Position numbers and translations under genes: made by a program. Positions 21,817-33,000 of a DNA stretch of 64,000 nucleotides are shown piece by piece (within the stretch, counting starts at the first letter, position 1; each line of letters starts with the position of its first letter). The stretch covers positions 1 through 64,000 of the forward strand of contig JAIQDT010009053.1 of the NCBI GenBank assembly GCA_021521415.1, in the 5' to 3' direction. The notes beneath the pieces are model-generated. The model had not been told where the DNA came from, searched no databases, and saw nothing but the letters and a program-made list of their open reading frames with translations. Source of the DNA: Bidens hawaiensis. Taxonomy: Eukaryota; Streptophyta; Magnoliopsida; Asterales; Asteraceae.

Positions 21817-22351
21817 TGTTGGGACTTATATTTTAGACCGACGCATCGAATTAATCTTTGGGTGAAAAATATATTATTTTGGTCTCAACTAAGGGTGGAT
21901 GGCTTGAAGACCAAGTCATGCTAGGCTAGTATAAATAGATGTTTTTATTCATTTGTCTAGTATGAGTGACTGTATTGTGTATGTGTGAGATTTAGGGTTT
22001 TATCCCTTTGAGAGAGTCTCCGCCTCCAGGGTGAGCTCTCCTGATGGCGGCTGATATTTCTTAATTGATTGTATGTATGAATGTATGTATGAGTGTTTCA
22101 TCTTAATGAGAATCATTCGGCTAATATTTCATATTACCATTTCTATCTATTGTGTTTTGATTACAATTGTTCATCCTACTTTATTGTTGATTGTCAATCA
22201 AATCAGGCTCTCTCCCAATACACCTCATCCGTCCAACTATTATCTTTCAAGAGTGAATACGAGTTAGATTCGATCCTAACCCTAGATCTGAGCTCCACAC
22301 CGTTAATAATACCGAATATTCACGCTTCCGCATTGGGGCTCGGACTTCACA
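21817..22351 (+). repeat. LARD-1 LTR 2 (central)
   Basis: Same ends as LTR 1. It has a polypurine tract on its left and a primer binding site on its right, so it serves as the 3' LTR of one unit and the 5' LTR of the next. TATAAATA at 21930. Confidence 0.92.
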
Positions 22352-24590
22352 AGTGGTATCAGAGCCTGGGTTACCGAATTGTTCAGACTAACCGCTGAAC
22401 AGATTCATTTCGCTCTTGAATCCACCATGGACGTTAAACGATGAAGTTCGTTGAAATTATTTTTGGGGGTTTTGAAATTATTTGATGATTCGGAGAAAAG
22501 TATATGAATTGATGTTTGGGTTGATGACTCGTTTGGATATCCAACATCAATTTCATGTTTATTTGGTCAGAACGGTCCAGATCTGATGTAACAGTGTTAT
22601 TCTGATTATTTCTAGATCTGAAAAGGTTGATTATGATATGAAGATAGGTTTCTTTGATTTCGAGATGACTTGGATGATGCTACAATGATTTATTTCAGAT
22701 GCCGAAACTTGTTTTTGGATTTGAAAAATTAGGGTTTTGTGTGCTCGTGCTGCACAAACAGTAGATGTTTGTTGAAAAATATTGCCGATGGTACAAACTG
22801 ATAAGGAGAACGTACAAGTCAAGAATGAACAGGTACTAAAGGCAATTTCATCATTGTTTGTTGCAGCAGATGCAAAGTGAATATTCGAGCAGGTTCTGTA
22901 AGGGCAAATCAGTGACTGATGACGCAGAAATGAAGTTTTGATGTCTCAAGCACACTATAAAAATTAAGATTGGACTCGAGTATGGAAAAATGACTAAGTG
23001 TTGCTTCGAGCACAGGAGGTGTTTTGCCCAAGCACATATTTGTTTGGCTCGAGCACAGATTATTTTGAGCACATCTTATATCGAGCACATCAAATTCGAG
23101 CACACTTTGTGAAACCCAGAGCATATCCTTTGTCTTCTCAAGAAAACTATCTTCTTTAAGTCTCAAGCACACTTTGTTATTTATCCGAGCAAACTCTTTT
23201 TTTTCGAGCATACTTTGTTTTGTCTTGAACAATTGTGCTTGTGAAGAGAAAACTCAAGTTTGTGTCGAGCACACCCTTGCTCCCGAGCACACTTTTGCTC
23301 CCGAGCATGCTTGGTGTTAAGTGAAGAAAATGAAAAATCACAAGTATTCCCGAGCACACTTTGTGATAGTAAGTACTTCCGAGCACACTTTTGCTCCCGA
23401 GCACACTCTGTGCTCGGTGAAAAATTGAAAAATTACAAGTGTTTTTCTTCCCGGGTACACTTTGCTTCCGAGTACACTTTGCTTCCGAGTACACTTTGCT
23501 TCCGAGCACACTTTGTTTTCCGGGTACACTATGTGCTAGGAAAGTGCTTCCGAGTACACTTTGTACTTGGAAATTGAATCAGAGTATGCTTTGTGCTTGG
23601 AAATGAAACCAAGCATACTTTGTGCTAGGAAAGTGCTCCCAAGCACATTGTGTGCTAGGAAACAGAGTTTGTGAAACATTTCAAAGTTTTGAAGAAACAT
23701 TTGAGATTTTTGGTGCCGTTGACCGTTTGACCAAGCTGTTCTCTACGGAAGATATATACCAGGGGTATTTTGGTAATTTTTCTCCAATCATCAACAAGCT
23801 TATGGAATTCAAACCTCATCCAATTTCACGACTTCATCAAAAGCTTTACAAGAACAAGTGTTGACCAAGCTTAAGGATTTAATCACTTTTAGTGTCAACC
23901 AACTTTTGAATATGTTTATCTGAGATTTTTACAATCTTGATGAGGATGATCAAGATTATTTCACCCACACTTGATTTGAAGACACATTTATTAAAGACAA
24001 TTGCAACGAAATTGGGGGAGTAAAAATCTTTGAATTTAATTGCAAATGGCTAGCTTCAAATCAAGTAAAAGACTCAAGTTAAGGAAAATTTGATCAAGAT
24101 CAATAATCCAAGGTTTTTTTTTCAAAGACGTTTCATCATTTGTAAGTTTTCAGATTTCCTAGTACGGATGAGAAGATGGAGTCATCACGAGCAACAATGT
24201 TGAAAGGATGATCAGTAGAGTCTAACCTCCTATGAAATAGTCACTTGAACAGTCAAGAACGGGTTATGGTTTACTTGAATGCTATCTTAAATCAGGGAAT
24301 GGTTTGAAGATGATTTACATGGGAATAAACGGTTTTGAAGAATTGAAGTTTATTTGATAATCACAATGAGTTTATTTCTTTTTGTGATAACCTTGTTACT
24401 TGAAGTTGATCTTTGAAGTTCAACGCCTTGTTCATATGCCCATACAACTATATCCAAAAGTGATATAAGAGTGATGATTCGAAATGAACAACGGGAGAAG
24501 CTTAACGTGAGGGGGAGAATTTCAATGAAAGACAACGAGTTATGAGGTGATCATGGAAGAAATTCGATGGCATCGGTCTAAGGGGGAGAT
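22352..24590 (+). other. LARD-1 internal region, copy 2
   Basis: Same length as copy 1, differing only by scattered substitutions and balanced 1-2 bp indels (for example gagcac to gagtac near 23490, one extra A near 23571, and a shorter T run near 24115). This points to recent duplication. Confidence 0.88.
22944..23665 (+). repeat. CGAGCACACTTTG word array, copy 2
   Basis: The 2774-bp-shifted duplicate of the array at 20170-20890, with a few base changes. Confidence 0.88.
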
Positions 24591-25125
24591 TGTTGGGACT
24601 TATATTTTAGACCGACGCATCGAATTAATCTTTGGGTGAAAAATATATTATTTTGGTCTCAACTAAGGGTGGATGGCTTGAAGACCAAGTCATGCTAGGC
24701 TAGTATAAATAGATGTTTTTATTCATTTGTCTAGTATGAGTGACTGTATTGTGTATGTGTGAGATTTAGGGTTTTATCCCTTTGAGAGAGTCTCCGCCTC
24801 CAGGGTGAGCTCTCCTGATGGCGGCTGATATTTCTTAATTGATTGTATGTATGAATGTATGTATGAGTGTTTCATCTTAATGAGAATTATTCGGCTAATA
24901 TTTCATATTACCATTTCTATCTATTGTGTTTTGATTACAATTGTTCATCCTACTTTATTGTTGATTGTCAATCAAATCAGGCTCTCTCCCAATACACCTC
25001 ATCCGTCCAACTATTATCTTTCAAGAGTGAATACGAGTTAGATTCGATCATAACCCTAGATCCGAGCTCCACACCGTTAATAATACCGAATATTCACGCT
25101 TCCGCACCGGGGCTCGGACTTCACA
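24591..25125 (+). repeat. LARD-1 LTR 3
   Basis: Preceded by the polypurine tract and followed by the target duplication gaatt and RE-B LTR sequence, with no primer binding site, as expected for the outer 3' LTR. TATAAATA at 24704. Confidence 0.92.
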
Positions 25126-25130
25126 GAATT

Positions 25131-25484
25131 GTCTTTTTAAATATTATATATACACAAAACAGTGATCTACTTGCTTATCTTTATGTTGAAAAACATATAT
25201 ATTTTCACGCATGACGCACATAGCTTTATTGGATTAATCAAGTATTGAGGTTTAGAAGATATCTTAGGTTGCTTTGATGAAAGAAGAACACATTTATTTT
25301 AAGTTATTTATGGTTTAAATATTTATTTGTAATGATATTTTTGAGACAATTTTCGTGCTTTTGAAAATTTGATATATGAATAAATAATTTAGATATTGAC
25401 ACATGTATTTTACTTAGTATCTTATGATCTATGATACAATATTTTTGCGCCCTGGCATGTTCCACCGTAGGTTGGGGTGTGACA
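25131..25484 (+). repeat. RE-B 3' LTR, second part
   Basis: Follows the right GAATT target duplication of LARD-1 and ends GGTTGGGGTGTGACA. Its last 83 bp match the 5' LTR remnant at 13479-13561, which proves that it belongs to RE-B. Confidence 0.82.
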
Positions 25485-25776
25485 CTTAACACACCATCAG
25501 TTTAACCTACAACACGTTTAAAATAATACATTTGTCAACAAATTTGTTGGCGAGTTTTCATATGTTTTTGCGTATACGTAACACACACACATATATATAT
25601 ATAAAATGTGCGATTCAATGATCGTCATGCAATAAATATCCAAGCGTAAAGTAAATGAATTCAACTAGTGTCGTCCTCCTGTTCCTTTAGCCGAAGTCGT
25701 AGTAATAAGTGAAATGAGAACCACCTTACAAAAAAACTGAAGTTGTAATGTTAGACCATGCATGTATGTTTCGCCG
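25485..25776. other. Spacer between RE-B and RE-A2
   Basis: Sequence flanking both elements, with a short CA/TA repeat near 25580-25604. Nothing else was recognised. Confidence 0.5.
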
Positions 25777-27158
25777 TGTAACATCCTAAATTTAATATAG
25801 TAAATAAAATGATTTATGTTCGTTTATCATGTGCCAATATTTAATTAAGATTAAATACTAGAAGTGTATGAACTTGGGTTGAGAAAGATGGAATAAGGGA
25901 TGGGATGGGTCTTAGGTCCATGGGCTTAAGATAGTATAAATACTCCCTTAAACCTCCCTAAAACCCTAAATCCCTCATTCTTATCCATCTTATTCTCTAC
26001 ACACTCCAAAAACACACACACAACCACTCTTGAGGCCGTGAGCAAGAAAGGAGAGATCCAAGATCAAACCTAGCCTAAATCTTGATAAATATTTGATATA
26101 CACGCAAGATACAAGATTGTAGTTCATCACCAAGCTAAACCATAACCTAATAATGAGTAAAGGTACGTACTTTATCTTTAAAGGTTATGTTTCTATGAAC
26201 GGTTTGCTATGAAACTTGACCATAGAGTAGGTCGGGTATAAACGAACCATAAAGTTATAAACTTGATGTTTAAAATGGACTTAATGAACTTATGGATATG
26301 AACGGGTCGTAAGAAACCTTAGATCTAGCCTTGAACATTTTAACCATAAAGGTCCAAGCTTTATGGTCACTCGAGTCAAGTTTTGGCCGAAAACGGTTAA
26401 GGAAATATTTAAGGGTTGATACTGAGCCATAATAAAGTGTTAAGGTTATAAACGAGTAAAAAAATGATATTAAAGGACCAACCCATGGCCAACTTTTTCA
26501 GCTCGTTCACTTAAAATCTTATAATGATGACATTTCTGAACTCGCTTAAAATTGTGTATATCGATTACAATGATCTTGTTCGGTTACAAATAGAAAACCG
26601 ATTACATTGTATGAGATCGATTACAATGGATGAATTCGCTTACAATCTTGAGATCGATTGCAATGGATGAATTCGCTTACTCTAATATAATCGATTACAA
26701 CTTATATAATTGCTTACAATGAATTCACTTAAAATTGATGAACTCGATTACAATGTCCAAAATCAGTTACTTTGTCTTGTTCGGAAACATATGATGTATC
26801 CTCTTACAATCATATAGTCGATTTCTGAACTCCCTTACAATCATATAGTCGAATACTTTGATGAACTCGCTTACAATCATATAGTCGATTACTTTGATGA
26901 ACTCACTTACAATCATAAAGTCGATTACATTGATGAACTTGATTACAAACAAAGGACTCGCTTACATGTAAACTCGATTACATTGCTTAACTCGGTTACA
27001 AGTTAACTCGATTACATTGAGGACATGAGGTAACATGTTAAACTCGCATACACAAATACATTTGGTTAAACCAAGAAACCCGAATACATACGATACTTAA
27101 TGTGTTTCAAATACATTATACCCGTATCTGAATGCATGATGTAACCAGAGTATATATA
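25777..27158 (+). repeat. RE-A2 5' LTR, first part
   Basis: Starts TGTAACATCCTAAATTTAA. TATAAATA is at 25935, then an AAACCCTAAA-type leader. A CGATTACA word array fills 26515-27080. It matches the 3' LTR (43745-45122) closely until the Helitron insertion at 27159. Confidence 0.88.
26515..27080 (+). repeat. CGATTACA / CGCTTACA word array in the RE-A2 5' LTR
   Basis: At least eight exact CGATTACA and three CGCTTACA words, nearly all on the plus strand, linked by gaactcg and caatcatatagt segments. Part is a true tandem repeat of about 36 bp (26820-26940). Confidence 0.85.
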
Positions 27159-27332
27159 TCTATACTATATTAAAATGCATATAGGATGGGCAAGATAGTC
27201 TTTTCACAAAAAACTCTTAAAATAAGAGTTTTACAACCCTTTAAGCATGATGTACAATCATTTATGCTCTCAAAGACTCAAACTAGCTTAATATTATGAA
27301 TCAAAATTCAAATTCTCCTCATTCTTCAATTC

Positions 27333-27530
27333 ATCCCGCCTATGAAACCACTAGATCTGGAAATCACAACGTCTTCGCCAAACATCTCAAGAACGTCAAC
27401 TCTACACAACATATTCTGGCTCGATCCAAATCGCTTCCTTACAACCAAATCTGACGGCTCCAACTCCACCAAACATGTTTGGAACGAATGCTTTCAACTG
27501 TCTCTTTGGCTATTCCTCTGCTGCTCAGGT
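27333..27530 (+). pseudogene. Captured C2-domain gene fragment inside Hel-1
   Basis: The plus strand reads KPLDLEIT, then after a 1-nt shift AKHLKNVN (27377-27400), then DPNRFLTTKSDGSNSTKHVWNE in the first frame. This order matches the N-terminal part of plant C2-domain proteins (calcium and phospholipid binding). It is followed by a donor-like tcag/gtgcgtg, suggesting capture of genomic DNA with an intron. The frameshift makes it non-functional. The parent gene is unknown. Confidence 0.6.
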
Positions 27531-28138
27531 GCGTGTTTGTGTGTTATCTTTTTTTTCTTTTATTATTTACATATTAAAAGAACAATCAGGGTTCACTGTA
27601 ATGTAGAACCCTATATTATTGATTTTTAATTTCCATCTCACCTGTATCAATTTGTGTCTTTTCAGATTGCTGATTCAAAACCCTAAAACCTTCCATTTCT
27701 GCTTATTTCTAATGCTCGGTTGGATTTCAGGTATGTATTTGTGTTTTTTAGTTTCATTTCACTTTTAATTATTCATTTTTTTAGTTTTTAGTTTACCTAT
27801 TCCAGATTTTGGGTCTCAGATTGGGATTTAGTATCAGTTTGTCGTAATTAAGGGCTTTATTTTGTTGGCTTTGTGGTATATCTTAATTGATTACACACGG
27901 CTTGGATTTCAAGTCTTGTATGTTCAGTATCTATGCTAAATACTTATATATTAATTATTGTTTGCATTTTTAATCTCAAAACTACTCAACAGAGAAGAGT
28001 TAATGGTGGTTTGGTTTGTAACAGAAGAATTCAGAGAAGCTAAACAACAAAATATCTGTATTTGGCGTATCACAATCATCTAAAATGGCTTGTGAGAGGT
28101 TAGCTATGGTGGAGAACAAGAACCAACACCATCCAGTT
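27531..28138 (+). other. Hel-1 interior left of the solo LTR
   Basis: A/T-rich, intron-like sequence with several cag/gt boundaries. The stretch 27985-28130 reads as a possible exon remnant on the plus strand, but no family was recognised. Confidence 0.35.
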
Positions 28139-28854
28139 TGTAACATCTTACTTTCGGTTATATTAATAAAATAAATTTCGTTTATTTTATAGTGTGTCGT
28201 TATCAGTTTAAATGAATAAACTAATAAAAGGTGGGCTTGGACTTTAGATAATGAAATCAAATGGAATGGTCCTTAGGTCCATGGGCTTAAGGGAGTATAA
28301 ATACCCCTTAAACCCTAAACCCTTCCATTTTTATCCATCTCTACACCATAGCCTACACCTTGGAAAACACGCACAAACCCGAACCAAGATCTGAAGGCGA
28401 AAACCCGAGCTTGTTGGTGCTGGAACGTCGTGACGGACCAAAACAACATCAAAGACCAGCTCGTGTTCGTAGAACAACTCGTTTAAGGTACGTTTATATT
28501 TAGAAATCGTTCATATAGGTTTGGTTTGATTTGGGAAATCGTAGATCTGTGTTAGTTTGTTATAAACGAATCCAAAACAACAAATCTTATTGAAATTGAT
28601 TAACATTTGATGGGTTAACTATTAACCTAAAGAAACCCGTTTATATATGCCCAAATCGCAACCCTTAAACATGAATGCTTGGCCGATTTGATGGTTAGGG
28701 TTTGTAGGTTCCTGGATTGCGAGTTCAATGGTACAAAATCGTGTTATTTGGTTAAGAAACGAAGGTTTAATTTCAGATTGGGTAACTGTTAACCAATTCG
28801 TGTTCTTGGAAATTTTGACTTTGACCCTGAGTCCAAGTCTGGATAAGATGGATG

Positions 28855-29170
28855 CAGTTCGTTATGGTTAGATGCAGTTCATTAGGATAAGCTAACGAAT
28901 TAGCCAATCCATTCGTTATGTCCAGATAGCGAATTAGTTCAACCATTCGTTAAGACAAAATAACGAATTAGATCACCCAGTTCGTTATGCTAAGATAACG
29001 AATCAAGAGATTCATTACCCACTAGTTCGCCATGGAAAGATAACAAATCAAGAGATTCGTTACTTGCCCAATTCGTTATGATAAGTTAACGAATCAGAGG
29101 ACGAATCAGATTAACGAACTAGATTATGAAAGTAACGAATTAGCGAATGAATTAGGCTTAATTCGTTATG
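28855..29170 (+). repeat. TTCGTTA / TAACGAA word array in the solo LTR
   Basis: Counting exact heptamers gives seven TTCGTTA and six TAACGAA in about 315 bp, alternating in orientation so that many pairs could form small hairpins. Homologous to the array at 3206-3435. Confidence 0.85.
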
Positions 29171-29783
29171 GAGAAGGAGATAGAGGATTAAATAATAAAC
29201 TAAAATCCTATGAAAAATGTGTTAAGACAGTTAATAGAAATATGCTCCACTCCTTGACCCCAGCTCGACCCCAGCCAGGGGCTCTGCCCCTTGGACCCTG
29301 CTAGGGGCTGCCGCCCCTAGACCCCGCTGTCAGGGGCGTTGCCCCCGGACCCCCGTTCGTTGAGGGTTATAATTAGACTAGAAACATGATATGGGTAGTG
29401 ATAGTTAATTGATACTTGTAATTATTATACAGTTAGTCGTGCACAGCTAAAGAAGGGAATAACTATTAGCGGTGAACGTAACAGAGTTCAGGTGAGTTTC
29501 TAGCCCCACTTCTTTGTTCTGTTTTTGGGGCTGCGTGCATACTCGATGTGATAGTCAATAAACTTACCTTAGGTGGTAAGTGTATGCCTTGTATGATTTA
29601 TGTATGATGATTGCTTGACGGTGCGTGAACGATCTTCGGATATTGCATGTGCCGTCAAGTGTTAGTTAAAGGTATGATTGATATGTATGATGTATGAATG
29701 ACGTATGTATGAATATGTATGATGTATGAACAATGTATGTATGAAATATTGATGGTACGTGAACGCTCTTCGGAGATTGCACG

Positions 29784-29932
29784 AATGTAGGGAACCGACC
29801 CTAATAATATCGGCGAATGAAGGGAACCGACGAATGAAGGGAATCGACCCTAATAGTATCGGCGAATGTAGGAAACCGACCCTAATAATATCGGCGAACG
29901 TAGGGAACCGACCCTAATAATATCGGCGAAGG
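29784..29932 (+). repeat. Minisatellite in the solo LTR
   Basis: Tandem copies of a unit of about 36 bp with core gggaaccgaccctaataat then atcggcgaatg. One copy is shortened. Positional equivalent of the repeats at 2430-2665 and 38366-38462. Confidence 0.85.
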
Positions 29933-31940
29933 TTATAGGGCGGAGTGCTCTTTAAAACGTATATGTATGAATGAAAGTATGTATGTAAGTACGAAAGAAA
30001 GAATGAAAGTACGTATGTAAGTAAGTGTGTAAGAAAATATGAAGGTATGTACTTCCGGGTGCATATGCTAGTATGCGAATGTATTGTATGTTGTCTGATT
30101 AACTAGAACTCACTCAGCGTAGCTGACTTTTAGTATGCACGCAGGTGAGTAGACTGAGCAACTTGCTTGAGGGGAAGCACATGGCATGGATTTGGAGACA
30201 CTGGCATCTTAATGAAATGTTATGTTATGATGTTTTAAAAGACAATGTTTTATGTTTAAATAATTTGAATGTCCATTAAGACCAGAAAGGATGGTTATGT
30301 AATATAACGGTTTGCATGTTTTAATATTCCGCGAATGTTTTTATTAACTCTGATATTATGAACTGTGTTTATAAGTAAATCCAACAATAAAGTAGGGCTA
30401 CCGGTAACGCGACCTTACACAGTTAGTAGTATAAATTGCAGTTTCTAATGAGAGGTAAACAATGATAAAGTTTTTAGTTATATGTTTCATGAAAAGCCTA
30501 AAAAGGCCTATTATTAAGCTGTTAAGCAACACAGACCGCCAGTCGTTTAACATCTGTTAGTATTTGGTTAAATTGTTTTGTTATTATGATATAATTTAAG
30601 TCTTTATGTAGGAAATTGCCCCTATATTTTAGTTTTTAATTTTACATTTCAATTTCCTAGTTTGTTCTCACTAGACGTGGAACCTTATCTTCTAACACGT
30701 GTTGGGTCAAATTTGGACGTCTGCAAGTTTAGAGGTGTAAACGAGCCGATTTTTAGCTCAAGCTCCGCTCTCTTTGACTTATGAGAAGTAGAGCTCGGGC
30801 TCTTTTTCTGATGCTCAAGCTTGCTTCATGAGTTGTTTTCATCAAGCTCGGGCTAATTTGTTTGTTATTATTTAATTGGTTCATGATTAATTTTTCTCAC
30901 TAGCTAAAAACAATAATCGACTAACCGAAATAAATTCAACTCTTATTCTAATTCATTTTTTATCAAACAAGATCCACAAAGTAAAATAATTTATATTTAA
31001 CTTTTAACTAATTTCTCAGTTTTGAAAAACGCAGTGATGGTGTTGATTCAGTGCTTCCTGCCACAACTACTAGGTATGCCTAGCCATGATTCGGTTCGGT
31101 TCGTTCAGTTTTGAGTTCCAACCAAAACCAAAATTTTAACTACCCATTGACTTGGTTATTTTGGTTTTGAGAATTTGATCGGTTTGGCTTTGGTTAATAA
31201 CCAATATATCGAATTAGGCAAAAAAAATTTAAGTGGGCATAAATTGACTTTTGCAAAATTGAACAAAATAAATAGTGTTACCCAAATATTTTAGCTCAAA
31301 TGTATAATAATCAATTAACAAAAATAGTTGGGACCACACTTGTTATTTTTGACCAATTTCTTTTCTGCTATAAAATTTCAAGCCTAAACTAAACTGTAAA
31401 ACCAAAACTGAAAATAAAGGAACAATCCCACTAGAATAAAACCGAAACCGAACGCCTTAACGGTGTTAAAAACTCAAAATATGATTTTTTTGGTTTTGTT
31501 TTAACCCAAATCTGACCTTTGCCCATCCATTCTAACTACACAGATTCGGTTAGTCCATTTACAAAAAGAACCTGACAGCTGTAAATATCAGGCTGTTTAA
31601 ACACAGAAAGGTACCACAAGTTGTCGTAGATGCATGAAAGAAGTCCAAAGTCATCCAGCGTGTTTTACAAGAAAAAAAAAACCCAATAAACGGGATTGCA
31701 GGTTTCAGGTTGGTTCGGTATCATATTTGGACGTTGGCCCGTTTGAACGCAAAGTCTTGACTAGACCAAATATACCGCTAACAAAATAATAATTGTCTTC
31801 AAATATATGAACTTTATGCATTTTCTAATAACTATGACAATTTGGGAAGTGGTCACTCTACTGTACATGCCAAAGTTTGCTCCTTACATTAATGAAATCC
31901 AATATAGATAATTAAGTGTAATGAAATTATTAAATTAGCA

Positions 31941-32026
31941 GGTGATAATGAAATGGTTTGTGGTGTGCGTTACGGTTTAGCTAAACGGGACAATGTTTTA
32001 GTTAATATAGTTCCTTCAATTGGTGA
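31941..32026 (+). pseudogene. Exon-like fragment, unrecognised
   Basis: An acceptor-like aaattagcag precedes an open stretch reading GDNEMVCGVRYGLAKRDNV and on to PSIGE, followed by a donor-like gag/gtaaat. The size fits one internal exon. I do not recognise the protein. Being inside a Helitron, it may be a captured exon. Confidence 0.3.
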
Positions 32027-32865
32027 GGTAAATACTTTTCTATTAAGTTTGTTTAATTATTTTGTATACTTATTTTTTTTAGATTATAGTGAATTTTTTG
32101 TGGTTATTCACTATACAAATTTTGTGTTACTATACAAATTTTTATTTGGTTATTCGGTTGATCTATTCGTGTTTGTAACAAATTATGGTTATTATGGGTT
32201 TATAATCAAATTGAGTTTGGGTCGAAATGGGTAGTTTTAAAAATTTGTTGGTTTGATTTGGGTCAAAACAGATGTTTTAAAAATCTTACTGTATGGTTCA
32301 GGTTAAAATTACTTATATTTAAAAAAAAGTATGAATTTTGTTTGGGTCAAAATGAGTTAAAGTAAAACCACTTTGAATCAATACGAGTCGTTTTAAAAGT
32401 TTATCAATTGTTTGGGTAAAAAAGGTTATCTTTTAAAAACATATATATTGATTAGGCTCGGAATAAAACGGGCATGTGCTGAAACTGGTCGTTAAAATGT
32501 ATCAATCTGGTCTGGGTCAATAGTTTGATTTCGTCATCGGTTGTTTTCTCACATTTTGTTTGGTCAGTCTCAAATTTCTAACCGTGGACCGTGGTGAATG
32601 GCTTTGCTTATGATTTCTATAAAAGGCGACTGTATACCATCGGACCAGGTCATAAGATTTAAGCTATCGTTTTATTTTAGAGATTTTATATTATATTATT
32701 GTAGTTATGCATTTGAATTTTAAGTTTAAGTTAGTTAAAAAATGAAAGCTTGTTGTGTATATATATCTTGTACATGTATTTGTCTGGCCTAACAAAAGTA
32801 TCATCTATTTTAGATATGTATAAATTTCTTGCTTCTTGTTTTATACTTATCTCGTTTGTTTTTGA

Positions 32866-33000
32866 AGATGTTATTGAAGTATTTGAAGCGCAATTACGGG
32901 TATATGTTATTGGTAATGATCTACACGTTAAAGTTGATGGTGTGCCTATTAATATAGATAATTATAAAATTATAAGATTGTTATATATTTTGAAATTTTA
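32866..33000 (+). pseudogene. Second exon-like fragment, unrecognised
   Basis: After ttttgtttttgaag the plus strand reads VIEVFEAQLRVYVIGNDLHV then KVDGVPINID before a stop at 32999. Another short open piece follows from 33003 (MLNEGNLAATLDRYVSKPRV). They could be exons of one captured gene. No family was recognised. Confidence 0.25.

Larger units (their letters stand above)
19044..25125 (+). mobile_element. LARD-1: triple-LTR tandem array of a non-coding retroelement
   Basis: Three LTRs (19044-19577, 21817-22351, 24591-25125; 534-535 bp) alternate with two 2239-bp internal regions. Each of the first two LTRs is followed by a Met-tRNA primer binding site, and LTRs 2 and 3 are each preceded by a polypurine tract (aagggggagat). 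The whole array is flanked by gaatt at 19039-19043 and 25126-25130. The internal copies are nearly identical and encode no gag or pol, so the element is non-autonomous (LARD-type). The single outer duplication indicates one insertion event, with the extra unit gained by LTR-LTR recombination or before integration. Confidence 0.93.
13479..25484 (+). mobile_element. RE-B: internally deleted Ty3/gypsy chromovirus-like element
   Basis: Remnant 5' LTR end (13479-13561), Met-tRNA primer binding site, leader, gag relic, protease relic, an RT-to-integrase deletion junction near 16550, chromodomain-like tail ending near 17321, and a 3' LTR starting at 17359. The 3' LTR is split by LARD-1 (19044-25125) and resumes at 25131, ending GGGGTGTGACA at 25484. 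Most of the 5' LTR lies beyond the Athila insertion. The pol end and LTR style suggest the Tekay/Del chromovirus group. Confidence 0.82.
28139..30419 (+). repeat. Solo LTR of the RE-A family
   Basis: Starts TGTAACATCTTAC and ends GCGACCTTACA, 2281 bp. Flanked by the 5-bp duplication cagtt (28134-28138 and 30420-30424), with no internal region or primer binding site on either side. TATAAATA at 28296, a TTCGTTA array, a G+C-rich block (29240-29360), a cag/gtgagttt donor-like site at 29490 and a minisatellite. A full element must have inserted here and lost its interior by LTR recombination. Confidence 0.93.

Noticed and set aside
27333..28138. A functional host C2 gene
   Set aside because: Only a fragment with a frameshift, inside Helitron ends; no complete domain or following exons.
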